Positions 34,873 through 47,149 of a DNA stretch of 64,000 bases are shown here, one piece after another. A model generated the notes under the pieces. It ran no database searches and had not been told where the DNA came from. It saw only the letters and a program-made list of their open reading frames with translations. Each line of letters starts with the position of its first letter. Position 1 is the first letter of the stretch. The stretch spans positions 17,587,943 to 17,651,942 of the forward strand of contig NC_135150.1 in assembly GCF_050948215.1 (NCBI RefSeq). Reading direction: 5' to 3'. Origin of the DNA: Halictus rubicundus. Lineage: Eukaryota > Arthropoda > Insecta > Hymenoptera > Halictidae. The position numbers and the translations under genes were made by a program.

Positions 34873-36370
34873 TCACCACTCTTTGAAATTATTTTATTAA
34901 CGAAAATTATCAAACTAGAATTCAAATTGTAGAGCAGAGATATAATTTTACTATAATATATATGCACAAGTCATTTAGAACCTTCTTCGTCGTGAGCCAT
35001 TTTTACTTATTATTTCGTAAGGCTGAAGAATAATTCAACTCTTAATTATTGAGATGGAGTTTTAAAGAGGATTGAGTCTCGCGAAACCAATGTTAATCGG
35101 ATTACATTTATTAGTAGACTGCAGATTTCCATGCAGAATAACGCCGACATCAAAATATTATTAAATTAAATTCTACTTTGTGCTCCGCACTGTCCCGTGC
35201 GTTCGTAAATGATATGAATGTATAAACATCCGTGGATTATTTACGACAAATAGAATTGCAGAACGGTTTAAACATTCTGATAAAATTGCGTTCCCGCGAA
35301 AGATATTAAAATTTTATTTCATAAACCGTGTAGCCAGCGTTTATGGAAACGCGGCGTATTATACAATCCTGAATAAAAGTTAAGACTCTCGAATCCTTTG
35401 CAAATTAATTTATTTCTCGTTGACGTGGAGGAATACCATACAGCCGGGCGGATAGACAAAGCTGGATTACTTCTGACACATTTATCATTGCCTTCGTTGT
35501 ATGCTATCTGTGAATCAAGATAATTTGATATAAAAACTTCTTCACAGAATAACAAGCACAATCGCGAAGACTATTGTACAAACCTTAAGAAATATATTTT
35601 TGCTCTTAAACTAGTATCGCAAAAAAAAAGAAAAGTTAAAAACTAAAGAAAAAGAATTAGTGTCTCGAGAATTGGTTTTAACAAAGATGTAGATTACTTT
35701 TTTTTTTGTTCCGCGTCTCGTGTACATTAGGTACGCGAACACATCGATTAGAGTGTTTCACCATATTGACAACTGTTTACGTGCAACGTGCGCACAATTT
35801 CAAAGTATCGAGATTCGCGGTAATCCGATACGGAATCGATATGAACGAGTCTGAGAACATGAAAACCTATATTTATCACAGTGACTTATTCTCATTGCCT
35901 GATCAACAATAACAGTTTTCATTCTTAAAATTGATATCGTGCTTATCCAGAGATTTGTAGTAGAGGTTAAATAAAAAGTGCAACAACGTAACAACATTCT
36001 GGATGCATCAATCTTTTCGGATCGAAACACTCGAGGTTTACGCAGCAGATATGCAGTCTTCATAGCGGAACTGCATAGATTCTTGAGCACGTGGCTATAG
36101 GTGTCAGCTATCTGGAATATTACTGACACTCCTAATGGTCTAGATAACTCAGTCGCCCAAGGCAGTTGCCCCACAATCTCGGATCTCCGTTCGAACTATA
36201 GTTCAGCAATCAAATTGATATCGCGATATCCCCTGCACCGTAAACGTAACAGTCCCGCTTCTTCTCGAATCCAGTTTTCATCCAGAAAACTCGCATGCGA
36301 TCGCATTCCAATTTTATTCCATTTTCCACCCAACGTGGAATCACTTTACACTTTCGTATTTCATAATTAC
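34873..36370. other. Intergenic, no gene seen
   Basis: AT-rich. AGACTGCAGATTTCCATGCA at about 35115 is a possible isolated end of MITE family L. No exon recognised. Confidence 0.4.
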
Positions 36371-36817
36371 TAGACTGCGGATTTTATGCATTAACCCATT
36401 TGCATCATAAGGACATATGAAAAGAAGGCCTTTATCATCAAACGTTCTTTTATTTTATTATATTTAAGTACAAAAATGACTACAAGCAAAAGAACTTCAC
36501 ATTTCAGCATTATAAGAAAAAATCAGAATTACTACTTTCATCTACAACAACACCCTCCATTTCTATTTTTTAGCTAACGGATAATGATAGTGACCAACAA
36601 AGTTGAGCGTATATATACGCTAATGATGCAAATGGGTTAATATCAAAAATTGGTGGGCGCCGATTCAAACAATAAAAAGATTACTAGAATTTAAGAGTGC
36701 CAATGCATTTCTTACAACTGAATAAAATTATTAGAAAGAGGAATACATTCATACTTGGCTCCTATGTCTTGCAATTAATGCAAACGATTTTTATTTTGCA
36801 TAATGATCCGCAGTCTA
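36371..36817. mobile_element. MITE family L copy interrupted by a TTAA element
   Basis: Left end TAGACTGCGGATTTTATGCA (36371) and right end TTTTGCATAATGATCCGCAG TCTA (to 36817). Removing the 250-bp TTAA element at 36391-36640 leaves about 198-201 bp, the length of the intact copy at 3835-4032. Confidence 0.8.
36391..36640. mobile_element. TTAA-flanked piggyBac-type MITE, family D, copy 1
   Basis: TTAA at both edges, inverted repeats TTAACCCATTTGCATCAT. The perfect palindrome GCGTATATATACGC (36607-36620) is centred 23 bp from the right TTAA. A second, reversed copy is at 56262-56451. Inserted in a family L MITE. Confidence 0.85.
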
Positions 36818-38339
36818 ATAATTACACTTGTTCGTGCAAACTCGCATTTTCGTAGATGAAGGGAAATTCAACTGAATGTTAATTCCTGTGTCAATTGCAT
36901 TTGTTTAGATTTCGTACCAGTTTTGCTTAAATATCAACTTAAATATTGAAGTTTATTAAAGAATTTTCTCATGGAAACATATTAATAATTTCAATATTCC
37001 TAAAAGAAAAAATTGGGAGCATTTTGACTCATCCGGTAGTTCCAGTGTTAAAAAATTGCATCAAGTTCAATTGAAATGTCGTTCGTAAACAATTCGTCTA
37101 CATAACCCGAGATCATAATCGACTAACAACATCGTCTATGAAGTAGGAACAAAAGAAAATTGAAAAGAAGATTAAAACGCTCTGCATACATTTAATAATT
37201 TAATCCATCTCTTTTAAACAATTTTTCCAGACTTTACTGTGCAAAGAAAAAAAAAAAAGGATTCGGACACGTAAAAATTCTTCTCGGTAGTGGATGATTG
37301 AGATTAAATGAAAATTGCGCTGTATCGCATGAGATTCCAAGTCGCATGAAATTTTTAGAAATTTTAATGTTTCGCAAACGAGCGAAGGTTTGCTCATTAC
37401 GGCCGGGCGCTAAAACGTGATGTTAAACATTTCGAGGCGATCAGGAACACCCAGTACGTGCTCGCATACTCGTGTCTAAAGGGCCATGTGATTCGATGCA
37501 CATGCATATGCACATGTTGCGGTTATTATTAGATTTCGTTGCGTAAGGGAGGGAAAGGGCTAACCGTTTCGCTCGGCGAACGGCGAAACGCGGTGAAATC
37601 GAGGCTTTCGATCGGAGGCTGCTCTTCCGATTCGACCCGGCAACACTCGGGGGAAAAAAAATGTTCTTCCTGTAACCCCGGGTATAGTTTCGCGGACGCT
37701 CGTTTCGGCCCCCCGGTTATTGTTTGATATCCAATTAAATCGAGGAGTCCCGATGTTTATCGGCGCGAGGCCGATGAAAGAGGTGAATTAAACGCGCGAC
37801 CGTCCGCGATTCGATACACGTGGAAAAAGGTGCCGGGAATTGGACCCGCTAAATGGCGGATCGGTCCTGTAACAGCCGTGTTTCAGGTTTCGTTCGCATT
37901 TCCGCGGAATACTCGTCGGCGTGGGCGTTGCCTGAATACGTGTAATAAAATCGCGTCCGGCAGGCTCCCACGAAAATTATTGTCGAACGGTACCTATCCA
38001 ATTTCTGTTTTTCCCCCCCTCTCTCTCTCTCTTCTTTTCCATTCGCAAAGTATCAAATATTTCGACTTTCGTTTCGGACAGTGAACGTTCTCTGTCAATT
38101 AACGGAAATTAACGAGGTTTTTGCAATCGTGGTGGCAGGTTTCGATTTGAACGCCATCGCATAATCAAATCCATATTCCTTAAAACAGTTGCTTAACTTC
38201 CTCGTATTTCCGACTACAGTCGGCCGCAAAAGTATCCGGCCAACGTTTAAAAACGAATGAGTTTTTTCAAATTGGTTCGAGCAGCTCGAGCTTTTTTCTT
38301 TGAGATGTTAGAGGGAATAATGTAGTAGGTAATTTATGA
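36818..38339. other. Intergenic, no gene seen
   Basis: CG-rich from 37500 to 37960. A short (CT)n tract occurs at about 38020-38031. No exon recognised. Confidence 0.4.
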
Positions 38340-38880
38340 AAAAAATGAATTTTATTTGAAGTGTAATATTAGAATTTAATGTGTTAACAATTGTATCGAT
38401 TATTTTGTAGACCTACAATATATAGCTAATTGAATTTCATACGAGATTCCAAATGCACGAAGAAAAAAAAATAATTAAAAGTCAATTTTATCTAAAGTGT
38501 AATATAAGAATTTAATGTGTAAACGAACGTATCGATTATTTTGTAAACCTACAATATTTAACTATTAATGAAAAGTCAATGAAACAAAATTAATGAAAAG
38601 TCAATTTTATTTAAAACGTAATATAAGAATTTAATGTGCTAACGAACGTATCGATTATTTTGTAAACCTACAATATACAGCTAAATGAATTTCATACGAG
38701 ATTCCAAATGCTCAATGAAACAAAATGAATGAAAAGTCAATTTTATTTAAAATGTAATATAAGAATTTAATGTGCTAACGAACGTATCGATTAGTTTGTA
38801 AACCTACAATATACAGCTGCAATATTTAGCTATATAGCTAAATGAATTTCATTCCAAATGCTTAAAGAACAAAAAGAAAA
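38340..38880. repeat. Tandem array of 118-140-bp units, about 4 copies
   Basis: Each unit contains GTAATATAAGAATTTAATGT, AACGTATCGATTATTTTGTA and AACCTACAATAT. Starts are near 38361, 38501, 38619 and 38753; the third unit boundary is shortened by about 20 bp. AT-rich and non-coding. Confidence 0.8.
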
Positions 38881-40751
38881 ACAAATTCCTCTATTTTCTT
38901 TAATGTAAGTAAACTGCGAATTTTACGCTTTTGCTGCAAAAATTGCATTATTTTCGACTGTCCACGGTCATTAGAAGAGAAAATATAATTTTATTTAATT
39001 TCAGTCTTTTGCAATAGGCTTGGACAATTTTTGTACAAACTAAAAATTATCTGCACCCGTTGCAAGAAGCAGGAATCACTTAGAAGTGTCTGTCTTCTCT
39101 CAAGAATTTGAGAGTTTATTCTTTCAGTCTCTTCCTGCTGTTTCGAATTACAAATTTTTGTGATGAATTCGTAAAATCGAACTACAAGTATTACTATTAC
39201 TGTCTTCTACGAAAAAGTTGAATACAAAGCACGCACGTGACAAAGAAGCGGGACTAGAGCCAGAATCGGCCAGGAGAGCCGCCGTTGAAGGAGCTGCTCG
39301 AAGTTTAATGGACCCGTGGGTTCTTCGGGTGGGCCACCCACCGCAGAGACAATAATTGCCTCTTTCCAACAGAATTTACTACCGAGAATTCCGGATTCTA
39401 AACCTCAAAGGCAGCGGAGCAGGTAGAGATCGACGTTCGCCAGTGTTTCAACCGGCAGATAAAGCTGTGAGGGGGGAGCTGCGTAGACATTCGACTGGAG
39501 CTTTTACGTCCCCGTAGTCGAGATCCTTCAAGAACAATATTGTCTTCCTTTCCTGGAACGAAGCGCCGCCAAAATCAGGATCCCCGGGATGAAAAGCGTC
39601 CTGAGAGTACTACAACCACGCAGCTTTGATTCCCGGTGCCCCTCCCTCTGTAAAACCGTTCTCTTTTCCCTTTCCGCGCGGGCGGGGGCCGGTTTTGGCA
39701 TCGTCGAAAAAGAGAGCATCGACGGTGCCGCAGATATTGGACAATGGGGATGGCCGGTAGCAGCGGCCCGGGAACCGGGATGACAAAACGATCGGCTCCA
39801 CGACGAAAGGGTCGAAAGATTCCCGGATTCCTGGGCCGCGTTGTCCCAGAGGCGTCCCCGCCGTAATGCAGAAAAATGCTCGCCGGTACAGACGGCAGCC
39901 GATAAAATTGTTTTGTCCCGGCGGAGGGCACGGTCGATGCCCAAACGAGAACCTTTAATCCAACGGGCTCGCGGATCGGGGTCAGCCGTGACGGCGAAAC
40001 GCGCACCGATGCACCCGATGCACCCCACGGACCCTGCCGCCAGCTACCCTCCTCATCCCCTCCCGTCCCTCCCCTCGCCCCTCGGCATGATCGATCTTAC
40101 CGACGTGTTACCCGTAAGCAAATACGCTTTTTGCCCCCGACCTCCTCTAATGAAATGGACCGGCCGCCCACCGGCCTGCAACGAGTCCACTCGACCGTGC
40201 TTTCCGCAAACAGTTTTTATTCCGCGTTTCTTCGATCCTTGCCGAGCGAAAACAATGGGGAAATTTGATTACTCGCTGTAGTCGTATAACATGCCAGTTC
40301 GAACGCCGAAAAAGAACTTCGCGAATTCCTGCTCCGCGAAACAAAGGCTCCGCCATGAAATATGGGATTAGGTTCTGGAATGTGACAAAAGCACCGTGTC
40401 TTTTCAGTAATTGTTGCTGTGCATGTAGCACAGGAAGCGTTTAGGAAGTTGTCCGGCTGCTCAACCTGTCATGAATTTAATACCAAAATAATATTCTCAT
40501 CACACCAATAATAATTGTTCATTTTCGTTATGATTTTTCTTTTTTAGTATACCATTTCTTCAGCAAGAAAAATATTTTCGATTGTAACCCTTCATTGAAG
40601 TGAATTAAGGATTTAGATGAACAATGCTGTTTCACATTCCTGGGAGACGCGGTACTGGAAGTGCTAAAACTCGGAGGAATCATGATGCTAATTTTTTCGG
40701 TGTTTTGGTCAAATCAACAGACTTTTGTCAGCAATGATAACGTTGTCAGAA
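38881..40751. other. Intergenic, no gene seen
   Basis: CG-rich from 39240 to 40290 with overlapping open frames up to 166 codons on both strands; no recognisable protein. Not supported as a gene. Confidence 0.4.
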
Positions 40752-41645
40752 TGCGGGTGAGTTGTCTTATGTACTTTGCTAAAGACTAACAGACATTTAT
40801 CTTAGGGTACAATTAACCCTTTCGTCCCGAGCGGTACACATATGTACCAGCTTGATTCAAAAATTACTGAAAGGCCAAGAAAGCATTGTGGTCATATGAC
40901 GATTGTACCATACCTGTCTTTTGAAAAAAAGCTCTGGTGGTACACATGTGTGCCACCTTTCACCCCCTACCCCTACTATGATAGGAAAAATTTGGGGGTG
41001 AAAACCTATTATTTTTAGTCCAACTTACATATCACTGTAATTGTTAAAATTTCAATTTCTATATTCAGGGACGAAAGGGCTAATGGCAGCTGTTAGGAGT
41101 ACAAAGTATTTACGTGAAACTTACCTTGCTAAATATTGTGCAATTCGACTGACTCTACAATGTACCTGTGCCTTTCCCGAAGATGATTGCTTTATAGGGT
41201 TGTTTCACAGTGTTGAAGGGTTATGTGAAAATAATTATATATGAAGACGGTGGAAGAAATATATTTGATTATAAGAAGACGTTGTCGGACGTGTCTACAA
41301 GACGGGCGCATAATTAGAACTGATGCCCAAACGCGAGGGTGGCGGTACGTACCATAATACCTGAAGGGAGGACGGCCTTGAATAAAACGAAGGGGAATCA
41401 GGTATTTCCCAATAAACTAGAATGTGAGGTTTTCCACAGAGTACGGTAAAAAGCCTAACATTTTACTTTGACATACAGAAAATTAACACAAATGTTTAAA
41501 GAATTCCTTAGTCATTTCGCCAACTCCCGAGGGAGCACAGTAGAATTCTGCAAGCATGACTGTGTTTTCACTATTTTATGGGAATATTTTCGGGATCGAG
41601 TCTTTCGATCTGTCCACTATAAAGTTGTGAAAGATTTATTAGACA
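40752..41645 (+). repeat. Dispersed repeat family K, copy 2 (interrupted)
   Basis: Aligns with 94-418. It is split by a TTAA MITE at 40813-41083 and has an additional block at about 41211-41470 that copy 1 lacks. The segment 41561-41620 is the reverse complement of 338-391 in copy 1, while both flanks (GCATGAC / AAAGTTG) remain collinear. Confidence 0.75.
40813..41083. mobile_element. TTAA-flanked piggyBac-type MITE, family C
   Basis: Left edge TTAACCCTTTCGTCCC; right edge GGGACGAAAGGGCTAA, where TTAA has become CTAA. The unoccupied site is preserved in copy 1 of family K (GTAATTAATGGC at 147-158). Three inverted motifs lie near the left end: GGTACA-CATA-TGTACC (40833-40848, centred 24 bp from TTAA), GTCATATGAC (40891-40900) and the 22-bp near-perfect GGTGGTACACATGTGTGCCA CC (40936-40957). 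Confidence 0.85.
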
Positions 41646-42155
41646 CACGTTTACACACTGTATAATTGATGCTCTAGGCACCGTTATCCACGACACGAAG
41701 AATAAGTATATTTTTCGGAACAATTTCATCGCCAATTGTCGTGGATAGATCCCCCGGAACAAAAGATCTGAACCCACTCGTTCGAAGGACGCGTTAACCG
41801 ATCTTGGTCGAAGACAGAACCGCTGACAAAAGGCAGCCGGTGTCCGGCAGCTCATTCCGCCCTCGATTACAGCAAGCCCTGGAACGGTCTTTCCCGTTTG
41901 AAGTAAGAAAGAAAGACAGGAAGGAAGGAGCAAGAAGGAGGACGGAATCGGTCCTGTGTCTCGCGGTCTCTGTCCTGTTGAACGGTCGCAAAACCGTGTG
42001 GCTTCCGTCTCGGTGTCTCGGGCCGGCGGGCGGCGGCAAAACCGGAAATAAGCAATCGTCCCCGATGCCTTTGCGCAGTTCCGTTCCCGGTGAATTGCGG
42101 CGAACGTCGACCCGGGTCGTTTGGCCGGGGAAAAGGGAAAAATAAAGATCGGCCA

Positions 42156-42204
<49 letters not shown>

Positions 42205-43184
42205 GAGAGGAAATGATCGAGGTCTCGGATCCACGGGTTTCGGCGTTCATTAGGAGCCAAGGACTGGCTCGACTTTATCGCCCGCGATCCATAAACCCGT
42301 GAAATTACGCGGACGCGATCCGGCGCCCTGTAATTTTACGATTCGCGGGCTACTTAGCACCGGGAACACCGTGTTCCCGGTGCCCAAGCAATCGGGGCCC
42401 CGCGATCTTCTCGCGCCGTCAGGCCCCGCCAAGGCTAAACGATCATGGCGTAAGCACCCTCGTCAACGAGGACACCGAAGGACAATGGGTCCTCGCGACG
42501 ATCTGATAGCGGCTCGCGACAAAATGACGGGGCTGTTACGCCCGCGCACCGACAACCGTGTTCTGAAAAACGCCCCGGCCCGTTCTTCCGACACAATGCA
42601 CGGCTGGGAACGACCGTTTTTGCCGGACATCGTCGTTCCCCCGTGACACGAGAACCCGATGCTGCCACGGGTTCAACACGTACGCCGATCTGTTCCTCCT
42701 CCGGGAAAAAACCGTGTTCCACCTGCGAGCGAGAGCGGCTCCTACGGCACGCCGATGTTCGCGAGCTTTACGTCGGAATAAATCGTGACCTGCTATGCCG
42801 GTGGCTGGGAGAACCAGCGATTAGATGGCAGAGCTCTATTAATGCTGGTACTGCGGGACAAATTGACGGGATTACATTTTTTGATCTGCAATTATTGGGG
42901 TATAAAGTCGAACTTGTGGGGAATTTATTCGGTGCATTTACACTGGTGATACAGTTAGAAAAAGGACGGTTCTACGGGAAAAAGTAAGTCGAAAGTACGG
43001 AATAACAGTTTTTCAAATGACACTCCGTTTTCTGGAGTATGTGTGTATGAAATAGTTGTGAAAAGAAAGCAGCAGATAGTTGTAAAATTAAAATTTTCTT
43101 CATGATTCTGACCAATCGCAATTCTTAAAATTTTGTTTTTAAATTGTATTACATTTATTATTAATTATATATATATATATTTTT
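41646..43184. other. Intergenic with a (GA)n tract
   Basis: A (GA)n microsatellite lies at about 42159-42200; the long Ser/Leu open frames on the minus strand are its translation. No exon recognised. Confidence 0.45.
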
Positions 43185-43283
43185 AAAATTTTCTTTTCAC
43201 GACAGCTAGGGAACTAATCTTTCTAACACCTCGAAAAATTAAAGTCGTTGTATTTCCATAAGTGTCCGAATATTACTGTGACA
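43185..43283. mobile_element. Foldback MITE family I, decayed half-copy
   Basis: TTTTCACGACAGCTAGGGAA, CTAATCTTTCTAACACCTCG AAAAATTAAAG and GTCCGAATATTACTGTGACA correspond to the right arm of 33738-34169. Confidence 0.5.
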
Positions 43284-43884
43284 GAAAGTAGAAACAGTAG
43301 CTCATGAACAGACACGTTAATTGGTATCCATTGAGTCGCATGCGTGTCTTACGTGTCTTACGAATACCTTGTATTAATGTTTCATTGCAGTCTATCTCGA
43401 ACGTCACGAGATGCAGTATTTAATGGAGTGCTTGAAACAATGTGTTCTTTAAAATCTGACAGACTTCGAAGGATAAATCGTACGCCGTACAATGCCTACA
43501 ATGTCACAGATGCACGAGAAAAATGATTCGTGGCGGTGGTTCTCGATAAATTCGCGTCGCCGAGAAACACCGGCCGGGAAATATGCGAAAAGATAGGTTG
43601 TCCCGGTGCCAACCGCGTCCGCTCCCCAGGCAGAAGTTAAACGGCACATGAACGTAGCAATTAATTCTCGCGGGCGAGTTTTTTCGTTATCCGATTGGCT
43701 CGAGATCGCCGGCCGGCGTAGAAGTAGTCGTGAGTCAAAGATACTGTAACAACGTTGTGAATGTGTGGATATAGTTGTTATCAGTCCATTGTATAAGCGG
43801 TCTATTAGCTATTCATGGCAACAGGTCATTAGCGTCAATCATTTGTTAAAAGTCCACTAGGACGTCTAGAATTCACAAGGATTC
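43284..43884. other. Intergenic, nothing recognised
   Basis: No exon or repeat identified between the foldback half-copy and the minisatellite. Confidence 0.35.
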
Positions 43885-44920
43885 GTAGCATTCTCGAGGC
43901 TCCATAGAATTCCTTTGGACTCTCAGGTTTCCTAAAGCTCCATAGAATTCCCTTGGACTCCCAGGTTTCCCAAGGCTCCATGGAATTCCCTTGGACTCCC
44001 AGGTTTCTCAAGGCTCCATGGAATTCCCTAGGATTCCCAAGTTTCTCAAGGTTCTGAAGGAATCTCTAGTACTTCCAGGTTTCTCAACACTGCGTAGGAT
44101 TCCTAAGGATTCCCTAGGATTTCCAAGGCTTCATAGGATTACCAAGGTTCCATAGAATTCCTTTGAACTCCCAGGATTCCCAAGGCTCTATAGAATTCCC
44201 TTGGACTCCCAGGTTTCCCAAGGCTCCATAGAATTCCTTTGGACTCCCAAGTTTCCCAAGACTCCACAGAATTCCCTTGGACTCCCAAGTTTTCCAAGTC
44301 TTCATAGAATTCCCTTGGGCTCCCAAGTTTCCTAAAGCTCCATAGAATTCCCTTGGGCTCCCAGGTTTCTTAAGGCTCCATAGAATTCCCTTGGACCCCC
44401 AGGTTTCCTAAGGCTCCATAGAATTCCCTTGGACTCCCAGGTTTCCCAAGGCTCCATGGAATTCCCTTGGACTCCCAGGTTTCCTAATGCTCCATAGAAT
44501 TCCCTTGGACTCCCAGGTTTCCTAAGGCTCCATAGAATTCCCTAGGATTCCCAAGTTAGCCAAGGTTCTGAAGGAATCTCTAGTACTCCCAGGTTTCTCA
44601 ACATTGCGTAGGATTTCCTAGGATTCCCAAGGTTCCATAGGTGACCTCAGGGTTTTCCAAAGTTTCTCAAGACGCCACAGCGTTTTCGAAAGTCTCCAAG
44701 ATTCTATAAGCTTCTCCAAGGATTCTCAGGATTCCCAAGGTTTTTCAAAGTTTACCAAGGATTCCCAGGATTACTGAAAATTCCCATAAATTTCAATGGT
44801 CTCTCAGAGTCTCCCAAAGACTCTCAGGGTTCCTCGGGTTTCCCTAAGTATTCCCAGAATTGTTCAAAGGTTCCAATGGACCCGCATGATTCTCAAGGGC
44901 TTCCCAAGGAATATCCAGGC
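43885..44920. repeat. 38-bp minisatellite with higher-order structure
   Basis: The unit is CTCCATAGAATTCCCTTGGA followed by CTCCCAGGTTTCCCAAGG (38 bp), about 17-18 copies from 43885 to 44560 and then degenerate TTCCCAAGG-type short repeats to about 44920. A variant block (GTTCTGAAGGAATCTCTAGT) occurs at about 44051 and again at about 44564, about 513 bp apart, showing duplication of a multi-unit block. 38 is not a multiple of 3, so open frames across it are accidental. Confidence 0.9.
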
Positions 44921-47149
44921 ACGATGGAGACTGAAAATCTTGCTCGGTCAGCTCGTAAAAATAATGATCGTAATCAATACTTGCGTGGGGATAAATCCCA
45001 AGAATTCTTTAAACAATGAAAGATAATTTATCTAGCCACGTTTTACACTCGCTGCGGGCGAGTCATCTTTACAGGAGGATTCGCAACGACTGAATTGAAT
45101 AATAATCGACTGGGCCGGGGTTTGTGGTGGATTCGAGCGCGTGCCACACACACTCGATTTTTGATTTTAACATTCATGGGAGTCGATCGATTCGAGGCGG
45201 TTCCCCGCGAAGAAAGTTTCCACCGATCGAGGAGGAAATTTCCATTTCAGGTTGATGGCATCTGCACACGGGGTCAGTTGCAAAGTTTGCCGATTACCGG
45301 CTCCGCTATCTTATCAGATTTCAGGGCCGTGAGTGGGAGAAAGCAGAAGTTCACGGTGCTCTGTTGACGTGCCTTATCAACTGCATGCGAGAGATTTAAA
45401 CACTTTGAATGCTCGGTCGATTTATCTTGCGCGATCGTTGGGCATTTGCATACATCCGCGATCTCTCTCGCAGATCAAATTTAAATATTCAGGCGGGATA
45501 ATCGTTACGCCGCGGTCTAGACATTTTATCGACAACCGTTTTGCACGGTCAAACATTTTTTTCTGTTACACGCGATCCGCTGCACGCGAAAAATCGTTGT
45601 CATGTTAAGTATTCGATTTCGAGATACATATACATTTAAATTATGTACATTTTCAAACGCGTATCGATAATGAATTTCCGCGAATTAAAGCTGCGCATAA
45701 AACGGCGAGATACCTTGCCGTCCGTCCGTAATGTAGTAACACGTATCCGCCGGACCGTTTTTCCATAACTTTTCATTTATGAAAAGTCCACGAGCGCGGA
45801 AATATTTCGCGGAACTGGAAAATTCATTGTCGTTGTAGAATTAAACATCGAGACGGCGCGATACGCGGTGAAACGAAATAAATTGTTGCAGTCAGTCGAT
45901 GAAACAAATTATTTGATGTTAGTTGGCAGGGATATCTGGCTCGGCGCGTATAAGAAACGATACATTCGCTCGGTTATGTGTCCCAGAAGAAACGACCGGC
46001 TGGATTGGCTTCGAACAAAGCCAATAAAAGTTGTACGTTGCATTTCGGACAAGAATGTTGTTCCCGCGTGGTTTTATCGCGCCCTTTAGCCTTTACGCGA
46101 GCAAGCGAAACGTATAAATACGTCTAAAGCTTTAACGCTACGCGTTTTAGTGACCGGCGAGCAAATACCTGGCGCCGTTTACCAGTATTTTCGCGGACTG
46201 TAAAGAAAATATAAAAATGGGCAGCAGAACGTCTACGCGAGGATCGAGAATTCAAATCGGAGACATTGACAATGGAAAACGTTGAAGGGACGAGAAAAAT
46301 CGCCGGCAACCGAGACGCTCGCAAGAAATCTGATCTGCAAGCTCGGATATTAAACTGGAGAGAGGCTTCCTACATGCGGGAACCTCCGACTAGTTTCCGA
46401 CGAAAGTCCAAAGACAGGGGGAGCGTCTGCACGACGCGGACCTCTGATATCAAAGGTAGAGAGATAAGAGAGGCTCTCTCCGTCGAGATTGGCACTCGAG
46501 ATTGATACACGCGTGCTTGATTTTCGCTTGTTCTTTGAAGAGACCCGCCACGCCGCGCCATGCCGCGAAACGGTTGCCCCGAAAATCTCTCTTTCTCTTC
46601 CGTTTCCCGGGTCCCCTTAATCCACCCACGCTCTGCAGACATCATTGCGAAAACGGGGCTGGAAATTGTCTGGGGGTCCCTTCCGAATTTCGCGAGACAC
46701 GCGAAACACGAGATCCCAGGTCGCTCGAGCGAAACAAGAGAGGAGGCCAAGAAGCTGGAAGACGAGCCGCGCCCGACGAGAGAAAGCAAGTAGATTTCAC
46801 GAGCAGGACCTTATTTTTCCGTTCGACGCGGTCAGTCGACATCAAAGCGGTAAAATGATCTCTCGCCGCTGGAGGAAAGCTGCAGCTAAACTCAGAAAAT
46901 AATACCCAGAACGGAAAAAGATCTTGGACCTGGCACGATGTTCGATTAAACCGGTGGACATTTTTATTTCGTTCGGTGGCGTCCAATTGACTCGTTGGTC
47001 TATTTTATTTTACTGATGCTGTAATTTCTTTTTTTTTTTATATTAATGAATTGTTTTAGCGTTGTTTTATTCTACTGCGTTGAGAAAGGACAATGCTCTC
47101 GAGAACAAGATACTTTCCATTGTGGCTAGAAATCGAAACAGAAATATAT
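44921..47149. other. Intergenic, no gene seen
   Basis: CG-rich between 45100 and 46900, with short overlapping frames only. No recognisable exon. Confidence 0.4.

Noticed and set aside
41571..42260. 229-codon minus-strand frame with a Ser-Leu run
   Set aside because: The run is a translated (GA)n microsatellite and the frame also crosses repeat K; not a gene.
44114..44326. Open frame with repeating GNLGVQGNS-like residues
   Set aside because: It is a translation of the 38-bp minisatellite; 38 is not a multiple of 3, so frame is not preserved between units.
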